NCBI RefSeq assembly: GCF_002210225.1 | Contig: NZ_MWUJ01000002.1 | Location: 186,001 to 250,000 of the forward strand | Length of the DNA stretch: 64,000 nucleotides | Reading direction: 5' to 3' | Origin: Geofilum rhodophaeum | Lineage (GTDB): Bacteria > Bacteroidota > Bacteroidia > Bacteroidales > Marinilabiliaceae | Part shown: positions 34,137-43,246 of the stretch, piece by piece | Numbering within the stretch: position 1 is the stretch's first letter | How the letters are laid out: every line of letters starts with the position of its first letter | Position numbers and translations under genes: made by a program | Notes under the pieces: generated by a model | What the model saw: only the letters and a program-made list of their open reading frames with translations | Database searches by the model: none | What the model was told of the DNA's origin: nothing

Positions 34137-35354
34137 TTAAAAACTGTACCTCATCGATAACAACATGCGGTGATTGCTAAAGTTCAACACATCAACCGGC
34201 AGACCGTAATCGTCGTAGTTCTGTCCCCATCCGGCCCGGGCATACATGTACTCGGCACCCGCAAACAGGCGCGGGGTGAAGTGGTATTTGACGCGGGGTG
34301 CCAGGGTGAAAACCCCACTGAGTCCCGCATCGAAGGAGAGGGCCTCAACCACTTCCACCAGCTCCGAGGCACCCAGGGCCTGCATGTAGCCCACAAAAAT
34401 GCCCGGATCCCAGCGCTCCATTCTGCGGTCGGCATCCAGCCACAGCGTAGCGGTAGCCAGGGGCAGATAGTCCGGATCGTCCACACTCGAAGAGCTGCGA
34501 CGGCCCACCCCTCCGGGAATCACCATCTCGCTGATGTTTTGTCCGTATAAGGCCCCTGCCCTAAAAGTGGCGACTTGCAGGCGATAGCGAAAGGTCGCCT
34601 GGGCGTGCCAGCCCTTGAGTAAGGGCTGGGTGCCTGCCGGGTCGTAGGCCTCAGGCAAAGCCAGTTGCTTGTAGCCTGCGGTGAAGGAAGCCCAGGCGGG
34701 GCCGTCCCCGCCGCTTTTGACTTGCAGTACCACTTCGGGGCGACCGGCATCCTCGCTGCCTGAGGCAAAGCCGGTGGTCCGGAAGTTGTTTTGTTCGAGC
34801 AGGGTCAGCGACAGCTCGGTCTGTCTGCCCGCCTGCCAGGCCACCCGTACCTGGGGGTTGCGACTTAAGGGGTGCATGGGCAATCCCGCACAGGTATTCA
34901 CCATTTGCGGAAAGTTCTCCGGAATAAAGAAAGGGTGCCAGGTCTGACCCACCGTTACATCCCAGTCGCCCCGGCCCAGCTTAATGTAAGCATGGCGCAG
35001 ACGAAAATCCGCATCGCTTCCCCGGTCATCGCCCAGGAAGTCGGCCTCCAACACCCCCGAAACACGCAAACCCTCCCACTCCGGTCCCTTCAGGTGCAGG
35101 CCAAAGCGTGAGTGCGCCGCGTCCAAATCGAAGCGCCCCCGGTCGTTCAAATCTTCCCCGGTAATGTCGTGCTGTCGCTCCGGCAGCGGATAAAGGTAAA
35201 TGTGGTGATTGCGTGCCTGTTTGCTGGCGCGGGTATTGTAAACCCCGTCCACGGCCACAAAGCCGTGCAGTTCTACCTGCACCTTGTTGTCGTTCTGTGC
35301 CCCAAGGCCCAGCCAGCAGCCCGTCAGCAACAGGCCCGTTAAAAATCTTTTCAT
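34137..35354 (-). CDS. Porin-like outer-membrane barrel protein
   Basis: A 405-residue protein. The start at 35354 (MKRFLTGLLLTGCWLGLGAQ) gives a clean signal peptide. The mature protein begins VQVELHGFVAVDGVYNTRAS and has alternating amphipathic strands, with DLDAAHSRFGLHLKGP, DWDVTVGQTWHPFFIPENFP and a C-terminal strand HRMLLSMRYSF ending in Phe, the outer-membrane insertion signal. It resembles DcaP-like or general porins. The open frame continues upstream into a helix-turn-helix remnant, but that part is not a domain of the porin. It heads the DUF4268-aguA-aguB-HAD run, so it may admit a polyamine-related solute, which is only inference. Confidence 0.75.
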   Translation of the reverse strand: MKRFLTGLLLTGCWLGLGAQNDNKVQVELHGFVAVDGVYNTRASKQARNHHIYLYPLPERQHDITGEDLNDRGRFDLDAAHSRFGLHLKGPEWEGLRVSGVLEADFLGDDRGSDADFRLRHAYIKLGRGDWDVTVGQTWHPFFIPENFPQMVNTCAGLPMHPLSRNPQVRVAWQAGRQTELSLTLLEQNNFRTTGFASGSEDAGRPEVVLQVKSGGDGPAWASFTAGYKQLALPEAYDPAGTQPLLKGWHAQATFRYRLQVATFRAGALYGQNISEMVIPGGVGRRSSSSVDDPDYLPLATATLWLDADRRMERWDPGIFVGYMQALGASELVEVVEALSFDAGLSGVFTLAPRVKYHFTPRLFAGAEYMYARAGWGQNYDDYGLPVDVLNFSNHRMLLSMRYSF

Positions 35355-35399
35355 GTTTTTGGTTTGTAGATGTAGCGGCACAAAAAAACGAAATATTTG

Positions 35400-35573
35400 C
35401 CAATGCGTCAAATGAAGGTTGCCGCTGCGCTCAAAGCATTTGAGACTGCCCGGTGAAACGCCGGAGCGTTCCGCCATTTCGGTCTGAGACATTTTTAACT
35501 GTCGCCGCAGGGCCTTGTGTTTCAGGGCCAGTTTTTGCGCCATTTCTACAGGAGTGGGGTCCAGACTGTACAT
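35400..35573 (-). pseudogene. Truncated XRE-type helix-turn-helix regulator
   Basis: The 58 codons from 35573 encode MYSLDPTPVEMAQKLALKHK then LRRQLKMSQTEMAERSGVSP and GSLKCFERSGNLHLTHW. This is the first 58 residues of a typical XRE helix-turn-helix protein (two recognition helices around MSQTEMAERSGVSPGSLKCFE). The reading frame then leaves the family and runs in frame into the porin start 46 bases later. The rest of the regulator is missing, probably by deletion, leaving the porin promoter inside or next to the break. Confidence 0.6.
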
Positions 35574-35679
35574 TACAAATAGTTAATATGTTATTCAAAA
35601 GCAGCTCTTTTCGATGAAAACAGCTGAAATAAGCGTCGTTTTAATGAGCCGAAGCTCAATGTGTAAGCCGACCCTGCAT

Positions 35680-35710
35680 TTTGTGATTTGGGTCAAACGG
35701 TATATATTTA
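35680..35710 (+). promoter_or_regulatory. Promoter of ccsBA
   Basis: TTTG (35680-35683), 19-base spacer, TATATTTA (35703-35710), one base off TAnnTTTG, ending 34 bases ahead of the start at 35745. Confidence 0.6.
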
Positions 35711-35744
35711 CCTGATTGGAAAAACCGAACCTAAAGCTGCACGG

Positions 35745-38492
35745 ATGAAGCAAGTGGTAAAAGTACTCTCGGCCCCCTGGATGATGGGCGCCCTCCTGGT
35801 TATTCTGGCCGCCGCCATGGCCATGGCCACCTTTGTCGAAAACGACTACGGCACACCCGCTGCCCGTCATCTGGTTTACAGCGCCTGGTGGTTCGAGGGC
35901 ATCTTCCTGCTTTTGGCCATCAACATGCTCGGCAATATTTTCAATTTTCAGATGTGGCAGCGACGTAAGCTGCCCGTTTTGTTGTTTCACTTGTCGTTTT
36001 TTCTGATTTTGCTGGGCGCCGCCCTCACCCGCTATGTGGGTTACGAGGGACTCATGCACATCAGGGAGGGGGAGAGTGAGCAGCAAATGCTTTCCTACGA
36101 TCCGCACCTGACCCTCGAGTGGCAGAGCGCCGATGCGCACATCCAGCAGTCGAAGCCCGCCCTTTTATCGCCCGCCACCCCCCATGCCTATAAGGGCAGC
36201 ATAAGCACGCCCTCCGGAAAAATCAAAGTCCGCAGTCTCGCCTTTATACCCAATTCCGGTCACGCCCACGAAGGCAGCACCCAGCCCCACGCTGTTGTGA
36301 TGGAAGTCCGCCACCAGGGCGAGCGCGACACCCTCATGGTATACGGCCGCAGCGGGGAAATCGGGGCGCCCCTCAACATTGAATTTCCCAAGGGCAGCCT
36401 GCAGCTGCGCTACGGCGCCCTGCCCATCGATTTGCCCTTCAGTGTTCGACTTAAGGAATTTATTCTGGAGCGCTATCCCGGTTCGGAGAGTCCCTCCGGC
36501 TACCGCAGCGAAGTGCAGCTCACCGACCACGCTACGGGGACGGAAAGCGAGCATTCCATTTTTATGAACAATATTTTGAATCACCGCGGCTACCGGCTTT
36601 ACCAAAGCTCGTACGACACCGACGAGCGTGGCACCATCTTGTCGGTGAACCGCGACGGCGCAGGCACCCTGGTGACCTACATCGGCTATTTTTTGATGAG
36701 TCTGGGTATGTTTTGGGCCCTCTTTGCCCCGGGCACCCGCTTTCGTATTCTGCTTCATCAGGTGGATCGCATTCACCGCCAGCGACGCAAGCTGGTCGGT
36801 CTGGTCTTGCTGCTGCTTTTGCCGCTGGGCGCCCTCGCCCAACGGCAGGTCGACTTGCCGCCGGCTCCCGATGCGGAGTTGGCCGCCGAGTTCGGGTCGC
36901 TTTGGGTGCTCGACAGGGGCGGCCGCATCAAGCCGCTGAACTCCCTGCATCAGGAAATTGCCCTGAAGCTGGTGAAGCACCACAGTTTTAGGGGGCGGAC
37001 CGCCGATCAGCTGATTTTGGGCTTCTTTAGCCATCCGGCCGAATGGCAGCGTACGCCCCTGATCACCGTTAAGGAGCCCGAGTTGCGTCGTTTGTTGCAG
37101 TTGAGCGGACCCAAAGCGGCCTTTGCCGACTTTTTTGATGCCCAACGCAATTACCGCATTCAGTCTCTGGTAGAAGCGGCCTACCGCAAAAGTCCTTCGG
37201 AGCGCAACAAGCTCGACCAGGAAGCGATTAAGGTGGATGAGCAGGTGAATGTGTTTTACCTCACCCAGGCCGGTGAGCTGCACCAGATTTTTCCTACTTC
37301 GGCCGATCGGCAACAACCCTGGTACACCCCCGTGGCACGGCCCACCACGCTGTCGCCCAACGACAGTGCCTTTGTGACTTCGGTACTCAGTAACTTTATT
37401 CAGCAAGTGCGCAACAACGACAGGGCGGGTGCCCTGGCGCTGCTCGATGAGGTGCGGACTTATCAGGAAAGTCACGCCGCCGAACTGCTGCCCGGTGAGC
37501 GCCGTCTCCGGATGGAGCTGCTCTACAACCGTCTCAGCATCTTTTTGTGGCTCAGTACGGTGCTGTTCGGACTCGGAGCGTTTTTGTTGCTCCTGCAATT
37601 CGTCACCCTGCTGAAGCCCCGTTGGCAATTCAAGACCGTGATGCGCATAGGTTTTGTGCTGATTCTGCTTGGCTTTTTGTATTACAGCTTCGGCATGGGC
37701 CTGCGCTGGTATCTGGCCGGTCGCGCCCCCTGGAGCAACGGCTACGAAACCATGGTCTTTGTCGGATGGACCATCCTCTTTGCCGCCTTCGTGTTTGTCC
37801 GCAAGTCGCCCCTCATCCTGCCCATTTCGGCGCTGTTTGCGGGACTGGTGCTTATGATTGCCCACCTCAGCTGGATGAATCCCCAGATCACCAATCTGGT
37901 GCCCGTTTTGCAGTCGTACTGGCTCACCCTGCACGTCAGCATCATTACTGCGGGCTACGGCTTTTTGGCCCTGGGGGCCCTGCTCGGCTTCCTGAGTCTC
38001 CTCATCGTGATTGTGCGCACGCCCCTTAATTATGCGCGACTGCAACTCAGCATTCAAGAGCTTACCGCCATCAATGAGCTGTCGCTGACCGCCGGTCTTT
38101 ACCTGATGACCATCGGCTCCTTTTTGGGCGGCGTATGGGCCAACGAGTCCTGGGGCCGCTACTGGGGCTGGGATCCCAAAGAAACCTGGTCGCTCATCAC
38201 CATCATCGTTTACGCCTTTGTGTTGCACATGCGCTTTATTCCCGGTATGCGGGGACAGCTGGCTTTTAACAGTGCCGCCATGGTCAGCATTGCCTCGGTC
38301 ATCATGACCTACCTGGGGGTCAACTACTACCTGGCCGGTATGCACAGTTATGCAGGAGGCGATCCGGTACCCATTCCCGCCTTTGTGTATTATACCGCTG
38401 CGGTATTTGTGCTGCTGATTGCCGCGGCCCGGTACAACGACAGCCGTCTGCGCACTAAAGTTAATCCTCTGAGCAAGCACAAGGACTTTTAG
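35745..38492 (+). CDS. ccsBA: Fused cytochrome c synthase CcsBA (system II)
   Basis: A 915-residue membrane protein that moves haem outward and attaches it to apocytochrome c. The start at 35745 (MKQVVKVLSAPWMMGALLVI) lies after a promoter; an in-frame start 57 bases upstream is inside it. Residues 1-345 are ResB/CcsB-like, with membrane helices near 10-30, 47-65, 75-95 and 315-335 and a large periplasmic loop. The middle (about 345-590) is hydrophilic after one helix. The C-terminal CcsA part has about eight helices, the conserved His in GLVLMIAHLSWMNPQ and LTLHVSIITAGYG, and the Trp-rich haem motif WANESWGRYWGWDPKETW at about 799-816. It is a single gene. Confidence 0.93.
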   Translation: MKQVVKVLSAPWMMGALLVILAAAMAMATFVENDYGTPAARHLVYSAWWFEGIFLLLAINMLGNIFNFQMWQRRKLPVLLFHLSFFLILLGAALTRYVGYEGLMHIREGESEQQMLSYDPHLTLEWQSADAHIQQSKPALLSPATPHAYKGSISTPSGKIKVRSLAFIPNSGHAHEGSTQPHAVVMEVRHQGERDTLMVYGRSGEIGAPLNIEFPKGSLQLRYGALPIDLPFSVRLKEFILERYPGSESPSGYRSEVQLTDHATGTESEHSIFMNNILNHRGYRLYQSSYDTDERGTILSVNRDGAGTLVTYIGYFLMSLGMFWALFAPGTRFRILLHQVDRIHRQRRKLVGLVLLLLLPLGALAQRQVDLPPAPDAELAAEFGSLWVLDRGGRIKPLNSLHQEIALKLVKHHSFRGRTADQLILGFFSHPAEWQRTPLITVKEPELRRLLQLSGPKAAFADFFDAQRNYRIQSLVEAAYRKSPSERNKLDQEAIKVDEQVNVFYLTQAGELHQIFPTSADRQQPWYTPVARPTTLSPNDSAFVTSVLSNFIQQVRNNDRAGALALLDEVRTYQESHAAELLPGERRLRMELLYNRLSIFLWLSTVLFGLGAFLLLLQFVTLLKPRWQFKTVMRIGFVLILLGFLYYSFGMGLRWYLAGRAPWSNGYETMVFVGWTILFAAFVFVRKSPLILPISALFAGLVLMIAHLSWMNPQITNLVPVLQSYWLTLHVSIITAGYGFLALGALLGFLSLLIVIVRTPLNYARLQLSIQELTAINELSLTAGLYLMTIGSFLGGVWANESWGRYWGWDPKETWSLITIIVYAFVLHMRFIPGMRGQLAFNSAAMVSIASVIMTYLGVNYYLAGMHSYAGGDPVPIPAFVYYTAAVFVLLIAAARYNDSRLRTKVNPLSKHKDF

Positions 38493-38561
38493 ATTATAAC
38501 TTTAGGCAAATTTTTCGTAATATTGCATCCGTTTTGGAGTGAAGCGAACGTCAATTGAGAA

Positions 38562-38630
38562 GTTTCTGAGCGCAGAAACCTGGTTTGCTGAGCATCAATA
38601 GCGAAGGGGCGCCCGGTACAGCCCCTTTTT
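38562..38630 (+). promoter_or_regulatory. Two stem-loops ahead of carB, the second a terminator
   Basis: GTTTCTG (38562-38568) pairs with CAGAAAC (38573-38579). AAGGGGC (38604-38610) then pairs with GCCCCTT (38621-38627) and a T run follows. The second is a sound intrinsic terminator. It can end ccsBA, but no TAnnTTTG box is seen in the 41 bases left before carB, so it may lie in the carB leader and act as an attenuator. Confidence 0.5.
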
Positions 38631-38671
38631 AGTGCAGTTAAAGTTTAGGATCCTTATATAAACATTTGAAC

Positions 38672-41600
38672 ATGCCAAAACGGAACGACATCCACAAAAT
38701 TTTGATCATTGGTTCGGGCCCCATCGTCATTGGGCAGGCCTGCGAATTCGATTACTCAGGCACCCAGGCCTGTAAGGCCCTGCGTGCCTTAGGCTACGAA
38801 ATTGTGCTGGTCAACAGCAATCCCGCCACCATCATGACCGACCCCGAAATGGCCGATTTTACCTACATCGAGCCCTTGAATGAGTATGCCCTTACCGAGA
38901 TCATTAAAAAAGAAAGGCCCGATGCCCTGCTGCCCAACCTGGGGGGACAAACGGCGCTGAACCTGTCGCTCGATCTGGCGAACAAAGGCATCCTCGAAAA
39001 ATACAATGTGGAAGTCATCGGGGTGAACCTCAAAGCCATTGAAAAAGGGGAGGACCGCACCGAGTTTAAGAACTCGATGGAAGAGCTGGGCATTGAAATG
39101 GCCCGCAGTAAGGCGGTGACCAGCATCGAAGCCGCCGAAGAAATTGCCGAAGAGCTTGGTTATCCCGTGGTGATTCGTCCCGCCTACACCATGGGCGGAA
39201 CCGGGGGCGGCCTTGTTTACAATGTGGAAGAGCTGCGCGTGATTGCCTCGCGGGGTATTGCCGCCAGTATGATCGGCCAGATTCTGGTAGAAGAGTCGGT
39301 CCTCGGCTGGGAAGAGCTGGAGCTGGAAGTGGTACGCGACCAAAACGGCAAAATGATTACCGTTTGCTTCATCGAGAATGTGGATCCCGTAGGCGTACAT
39401 ACCGGCGACTCTTTTTGCACGGCACCCATGCTCACCATTGCCGAAGATGTTCAACAGAAATTGCAGGAGCTCTCGTACCGCATCGTGGAGAGTGTCGGCG
39501 TAATCGGCGGCACCAACGTACAGTGGGCACACGACCCCAAGACCGGTCGCATCGTTGTCATCGAAATTAATCCCCGTACCTCGCGCTCCTCGGCCCTGGC
39601 CTCCAAGGCCACCGGCTTCCCCATCGCCCTGATCTCCGCCATGCTGGCATGCGGACTCACCCTCGATGAACTGCCTTACTGGAAGGATGGCAGTCTCGAT
39701 AAGTACGTGCCTACGGGCGACTACGTGGTGGTGAAGTTTGCCAAGTGGGCCTTTGAGAAATTCGACGGACTCAAGGACAAGCTGGGCACGCAGATGCATG
39801 CCGTGGGTGAGGTCATGAGCATCGGCAAAAATTACAAGGAAGCCCTGCAAAAGGCGATCCGTTCCCTGGAAACCGGTCGCTACGGATTGGGCTTTGCCAA
39901 GGACTACAACAGTCTGAGTCTCGACCAGCTGATGGGCCTACTGGCTTACCCCACCAGTGAGCGTCAGTTTGTAATGTACGAAGCCCTGCGCAAGGGCGCC
40001 ACCGTGGCGCAGTTGCACGAGAAGACCGCCATCAAGGCCTGGTTCATCGAGCAGATGCAGGAACTCGTTCAGCTCGAAGAAGAAATCCTGAAATACCGCG
40101 GCAAGGAACTGCCCGAAGCACTTTTTGTTCAGGCCAAGAAAGACGGTTTTGCCGACAAGTACCTCGCCAAGTTGTTGGAGCTGCCCGAAGACCAAATCCG
40201 TGCCCGACGCAAGCAAGTGGGCATGGAAGAAGCCTGGGAGCCGGTACCGGTCAGCGGGGTAGAAGATGCCGCCTACTACTACAGTACCTACAACGCCCCC
40301 GACCAGGTGGCGGTTGATCAGCAAAAGAAAATCATGGTGCTGGGTGGGGGACCCAACCGCATTGGTCAGGGTATCGAATTCGACTATTGCTGCGTTCACG
40401 CCGCCTTCAGCATCCGCGATGCCGGCTACGAAAGCATCATGGTCAACTGCAACCCCGAAACGGTATCGACCGACTACGACACCTCCGGTCGCCTCTACTT
40501 TGAGCCCCTTACCGTAGAAGACGTACTCAGCATCTACGAAAAAGAAAAGCCCGACGGTGTTATTTGTCAGTTTGGGGGACAAACCCCGCTGAACATCGCC
40601 GCCGAACTTGAAGCCAACGGCGTAAAAATCATCGGAACCAGTCCCCATACCATCGACCTGGCCGAGGACCGCGACCAGTTTCGTGAAATCATGGAAAAGC
40701 TGCACATCCCGCAGCCCGCCAGCGGAATGGCCAGCACCGAAGACGAGGCCCTGGCCATTGCAGCCCGCATCGGCTATCCGCTGATGGTGCGCCCCTCCTA
40801 CGTGTTGGGCGGACGCGGCATGCGCATTGTGCAGGACGAGGCCATGCTGCGCCAGTACGTAAAAGCTGCCGCCGCAGAAGTCTCGCCCGACCGGCCCCTG
40901 CTCATCGACAAGTTTTTGGAAGACGCCATTGAAGCCGAAGCCGACGCCATTTGCGACGGCAAAGACGCCTTTGTGCCCGCCGTCATGCAGCACATCGAGT
41001 ACGCCGGCATTCACTCAGGCGACTCCGCCTGTGTGATTCCCCCGGTAGCCATCACCGATGCGCAAATAGCCACTATAGAAGAATACACCCGTCGCATTGC
41101 CGTAGAAATGAAGGTGGTGGGACTCATGAACATTCAGTACGCCATTTACAAGGACGAGGTCTTTATTCTGGAAGCCAACCCCCGCGCCTCGCGCACCGTG
41201 CCTTTGGTCTCCAAAATATGCAACATTCCCATGGCCAAAATCGCCACCCAGCTCATGCTTGGTAAAAAGCTCAGCGATTTCGACCTGAAGAAGCCTACTT
41301 TCAGCCACTTTGGCGTGAAAGAAGCCGTGTTCCCCTTCAACATGTTCCCCGATGTAGATCCCGTACTCGGACCCGAGATGCGCTCTACCGGTGAAGTGCT
41401 GGGACTGGCCGACTCATTTGGTCTTGCCTTTTTCAAGTCGCAGGAAGCCACCAAACTGAAGCTGCCCGTTGAAGGCAAGGTGCTGATTACCGTAGCCGAC
41501 AACGACAAAGATCAGATGATCGAAGTGGCCCGCGACCTGTCCGGCATGGGCTTTGGCGTGGTTGCCACCAAAGGTACCGCCGCCTTTCTGCAAAGTAAGG

Positions 41601-41878
41601 GTATCCAAGCCGAGGAAGTGCTGAAAGTACATGAAGGTCGCCCCAACATCGTTGACCTGCTTAAAAATGGCGAAATCAACCTCGTAATGAATACCCCTGC
41701 CGGTAAGCAAAGCGAGTTCGACGACTCTTACATCCGTAAGAACGCCATTAAAAACAATGTGCTCTACATTACCACCACCGCCGCTGCCAAAGCCGCCGCG
41801 GCCGGTATCAAAGAGCGCCTGAACGGCAACTACCTGGTAAAATCTCTGCAAGATTACCACAAAGGTATTGTAAAGTAG
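38672..41878 (+). CDS. carB: Carbamoyl-phosphate synthase large subunit
   Basis: A 1068-residue enzyme that makes carbamoyl phosphate from bicarbonate, glutamine ammonia and two ATP for arginine and pyrimidine synthesis. The start at 38672 (MPKRNDIHKILIIGSGPIVI) is an ATG; an in-frame TTG two codons earlier is unlikely. Two homologous ATP-grasp halves are clear: IGSGPIVIGQACEFDYSGTQ with VVIRPAYTMGGTGGG, and LGGGPNRIGQGIEFDYCCVH with LMVRPSYVLGGRGM. The last 130 residues are the MGS-like allosteric domain. No carA is adjacent. Its final 11 codons have a diverged second copy at 42355-42387. Confidence 0.98.
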   Translation: MPKRNDIHKILIIGSGPIVIGQACEFDYSGTQACKALRALGYEIVLVNSNPATIMTDPEMADFTYIEPLNEYALTEIIKKERPDALLPNLGGQTALNLSLDLANKGILEKYNVEVIGVNLKAIEKGEDRTEFKNSMEELGIEMARSKAVTSIEAAEEIAEELGYPVVIRPAYTMGGTGGGLVYNVEELRVIASRGIAASMIGQILVEESVLGWEELELEVVRDQNGKMITVCFIENVDPVGVHTGDSFCTAPMLTIAEDVQQKLQELSYRIVESVGVIGGTNVQWAHDPKTGRIVVIEINPRTSRSSALASKATGFPIALISAMLACGLTLDELPYWKDGSLDKYVPTGDYVVVKFAKWAFEKFDGLKDKLGTQMHAVGEVMSIGKNYKEALQKAIRSLETGRYGLGFAKDYNSLSLDQLMGLLAYPTSERQFVMYEALRKGATVAQLHEKTAIKAWFIEQMQELVQLEEEILKYRGKELPEALFVQAKKDGFADKYLAKLLELPEDQIRARRKQVGMEEAWEPVPVSGVEDAAYYYSTYNAPDQVAVDQQKKIMVLGGGPNRIGQGIEFDYCCVHAAFSIRDAGYESIMVNCNPETVSTDYDTSGRLYFEPLTVEDVLSIYEKEKPDGVICQFGGQTPLNIAAELEANGVKIIGTSPHTIDLAEDRDQFREIMEKLHIPQPASGMASTEDEALAIAARIGYPLMVRPSYVLGGRGMRIVQDEAMLRQYVKAAAAEVSPDRPLLIDKFLEDAIEAEADAICDGKDAFVPAVMQHIEYAGIHSGDSACVIPPVAITDAQIATIEEYTRRIAVEMKVVGLMNIQYAIYKDEVFILEANPRASRTVPLVSKICNIPMAKIATQLMLGKKLSDFDLKKPTFSHFGVKEAVFPFNMFPDVDPVLGPEMRSTGEVLGLADSFGLAFFKSQEATKLKLPVEGKVLITVADNDKDQMIEVARDLSGMGFGVVATKGTAAFLQSKGIQAEEVLKVHEGRPNIVDLLKNGEINLVMNTPAGKQSEFDDSYIRKNAIKNNVLYITTTAAAKAAAAGIKERLNGNYLVKSLQDYHKGIVK

Positions 41879-41930
41879 CGTTTGACCGCTTTATGCTGTG
41901 ACCCGCTCCGTGCCGGTCGCACTACCCCAA

Positions 41931-41963
41931 AAGCTGCTCCCCTTCATGCGGGAGCAGCTTTTT
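41931..41963 (+). terminator. Terminator of carB
   Basis: AAGCTGCTCCC (41931-41941) pairs with GGGAGCAGCTT (41950-41960), followed by TTT and an AT-rich stretch, 52 bases after the carB stop. Confidence 0.88.
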
Positions 41964-42061
41964 CATTTGAGGAGTCTTCCTTTGTCGACGGCATTATTAA
42001 TTTTGTTACTTTAGGTCATTCATGTTTCGATTCAAGCACTTTTTTCTAAACCATTAAACCT

Positions 42062-42301
42062 GTGAAAATCTTAATCTTATTCCTTGTTTCCCTCTTTATT
42101 GCTTTTAACTTGAGCGCATAAGTGCGTTGGGGAGTATATGGTGGTCTGTCCAGGTCAGAGTCTGTAGAAAAATTGCAGCCTTTCAACACTGGACCAGGAC
42201 TGGACATCGAATTAGAAAGTGAGCCAATTGACGTGGCAGTATACTCGCACATCAGGTGGTTTATTGAGCGTAATCTCGTTCAGAATTTAATTATGGGCTA
42301 A
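42062..42301 (+). pseudogene. Small outer-membrane/secreted protein gene broken by a stop at the signal cleavage site
   Basis: From GTG 42062 the frame reads VKILILFLVSLFIAFNLSA, a signal peptide, then TAA at 42119-42121, then VRWGVYGGLSRSESVEKLQP to a stop at 42301. A GTG codon directly after the TAA could in principle restart translation without the signal. In exported Bacteroidota proteins the residue after the Ala of the cleavage site is very often Gln, so CAA to TAA (one C-to-T change) is the simplest origin. The part after the stop looks like the first strand of a barrel (RWGVYGGLS) but is only about 60 residues, so the 3' end is also lost. Confidence 0.55.
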
Positions 42302-42336
42302 GAATCGATTTGACCAAAAAGTAGCAGCCCGATTTT

Positions 42337-42399
42337 GGTAATGGCCTATGCCCCCTGCAAGATTACCACAAAGGCATGGTAAAATAGCGATTGACCGTC
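42337..42399 (+). repeat. Diverged second copy of the carB 3' end
   Basis: 42355-42387 reads LQDYHKGMVK and stop, against LQDYHKGIVK and stop at the true carB end (41846-41878). The DNA match continues past the stop: 39 of the first 43 bases agree. Differences inside the coding part are synonymous (GGT/GGC, AAG/AAA) or conservative (Ile/Met). Upstream, in frame, GN-x-L also matches carB with one codon fewer. It marks the left edge of the AT-rich accessory block. Confidence 0.75.
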
Positions 42400-42425
42400 T
42401 TAGTGTCTGAAAAACTTCGAAGTGA

Positions 42426-42458
42426 TTGTTCTTATTTAGCTGGTTTTATTTAACTTTG
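42426..42458 (+). promoter_or_regulatory. Promoter of the gene at 42495
   Basis: TTG (42426-42428), 22-base spacer, TAACTTTG (42451-42458), an exact TAnnTTTG box, 36 bases ahead of the start. Confidence 0.55.
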
Positions 42459-42494
42459 ATAAGCAGTTTTGTTTAATACCATAAACTCTTCGCT

Positions 42495-43154
42495 ATGAAT
42501 TTTATTAACAAGTTGAAATCAATCGAAAAGGCGCTACTCCCTTTTTGCTCTTTCATTTCTTTTTTTGTTTTGCTCTCTTTGGGGGCCGCCTCCTGTGCTT
42601 TTTGGGGCCTGCACAAAACCGATGCCGTTTCGAATATTCTGTTTGTGCAAGATGGACATGAGTATAAGGTTAAGGAGGGTGGTTATGAAGTCATTGAAGT
42701 CAAAAAAGCACCTTTCTCATTTTACTTTACTTTTCCTCGTTTTGAAGACACCCAAATCTCCGATTGTGTTGTTCAATTGGCAGCTGTTACCAAGCCTGAA
42801 ATCTTGGAGCAGGTTGCTGTAAACATGCCCCTTTCTCAGGTTGAGTTTTTCTCGCCCGCTACAGGTATGGCTGCTCCAAGGTATGGTGGTTATGAGTATT
42901 TATACATAGTAAACGATGCGCATCATTTTCTGGTTTATGATGGTGTCGATACTAAGCGACTTACACCAATCAGCCAATCAGAGCGCCAGTTTAAACTTGC
43001 ATTCGACGTCAACAAGCTATTTGTAAATGGGGCTGAAATCCCCATTGAAGACAGCTCTCTTGACACATTATATCTTGCGATTTTAATCAATCACAATAAC
43101 GATGATTTTATAGACGAAGGGGAACTCACAAAACTAAATATACAACTGAAATAG
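42495..43154 (+). CDS. Membrane-anchored hypothetical protein with an EF-hand-like loop
   Basis: A 219-residue protein not recognised as a known family. One N-terminal membrane helix or uncleaved signal (FCSFISFFVLLSLGAASCAF, residues about 17-36) is followed by a beta-rich extracytoplasmic part. The Ser-Cys within the hydrophobic stretch could also be a weak lipobox. Near the C-terminus NHNNDDFIDEGELT has acidic and Asn residues at the positions of a calcium-binding EF loop. Base use is AT-richer than in carB. It is the first intact gene of the accessory block and has its own promoter. Confidence 0.6.
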   Translation: MNFINKLKSIEKALLPFCSFISFFVLLSLGAASCAFWGLHKTDAVSNILFVQDGHEYKVKEGGYEVIEVKKAPFSFYFTFPRFEDTQISDCVVQLAAVTKPEILEQVAVNMPLSQVEFFSPATGMAAPRYGGYEYLYIVNDAHHFLVYDGVDTKRLTPISQSERQFKLAFDVNKLFVNGAEIPIEDSSLDTLYLAILINHNNDDFIDEGELTKLNIQLK

Positions 43155-43246
43155 CATCGTCGTAGTTTGCCCCTGAACTAGTTCCCTTTGGGAGGATGCA
43201 ATATTTATTTAAAGGAAATCCCAATAATAACCTTAATTCATTATTA

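Noticed and set aside
34137-35573. A single 478-residue helix-turn-helix/porin fusion protein
   Set aside because: A cytoplasmic DNA-binding domain ahead of a signal peptide makes no sense for an outer-membrane protein; the porin's own start at 35354 is normal.
36165-38480. A 771-codon open frame opposite ccsBA
   Set aside because: It is the antisense shadow of a clear CcsBA gene; its composition (runs of Gln, Gly and His) and lack of any domain fit a by-product of codon bias.
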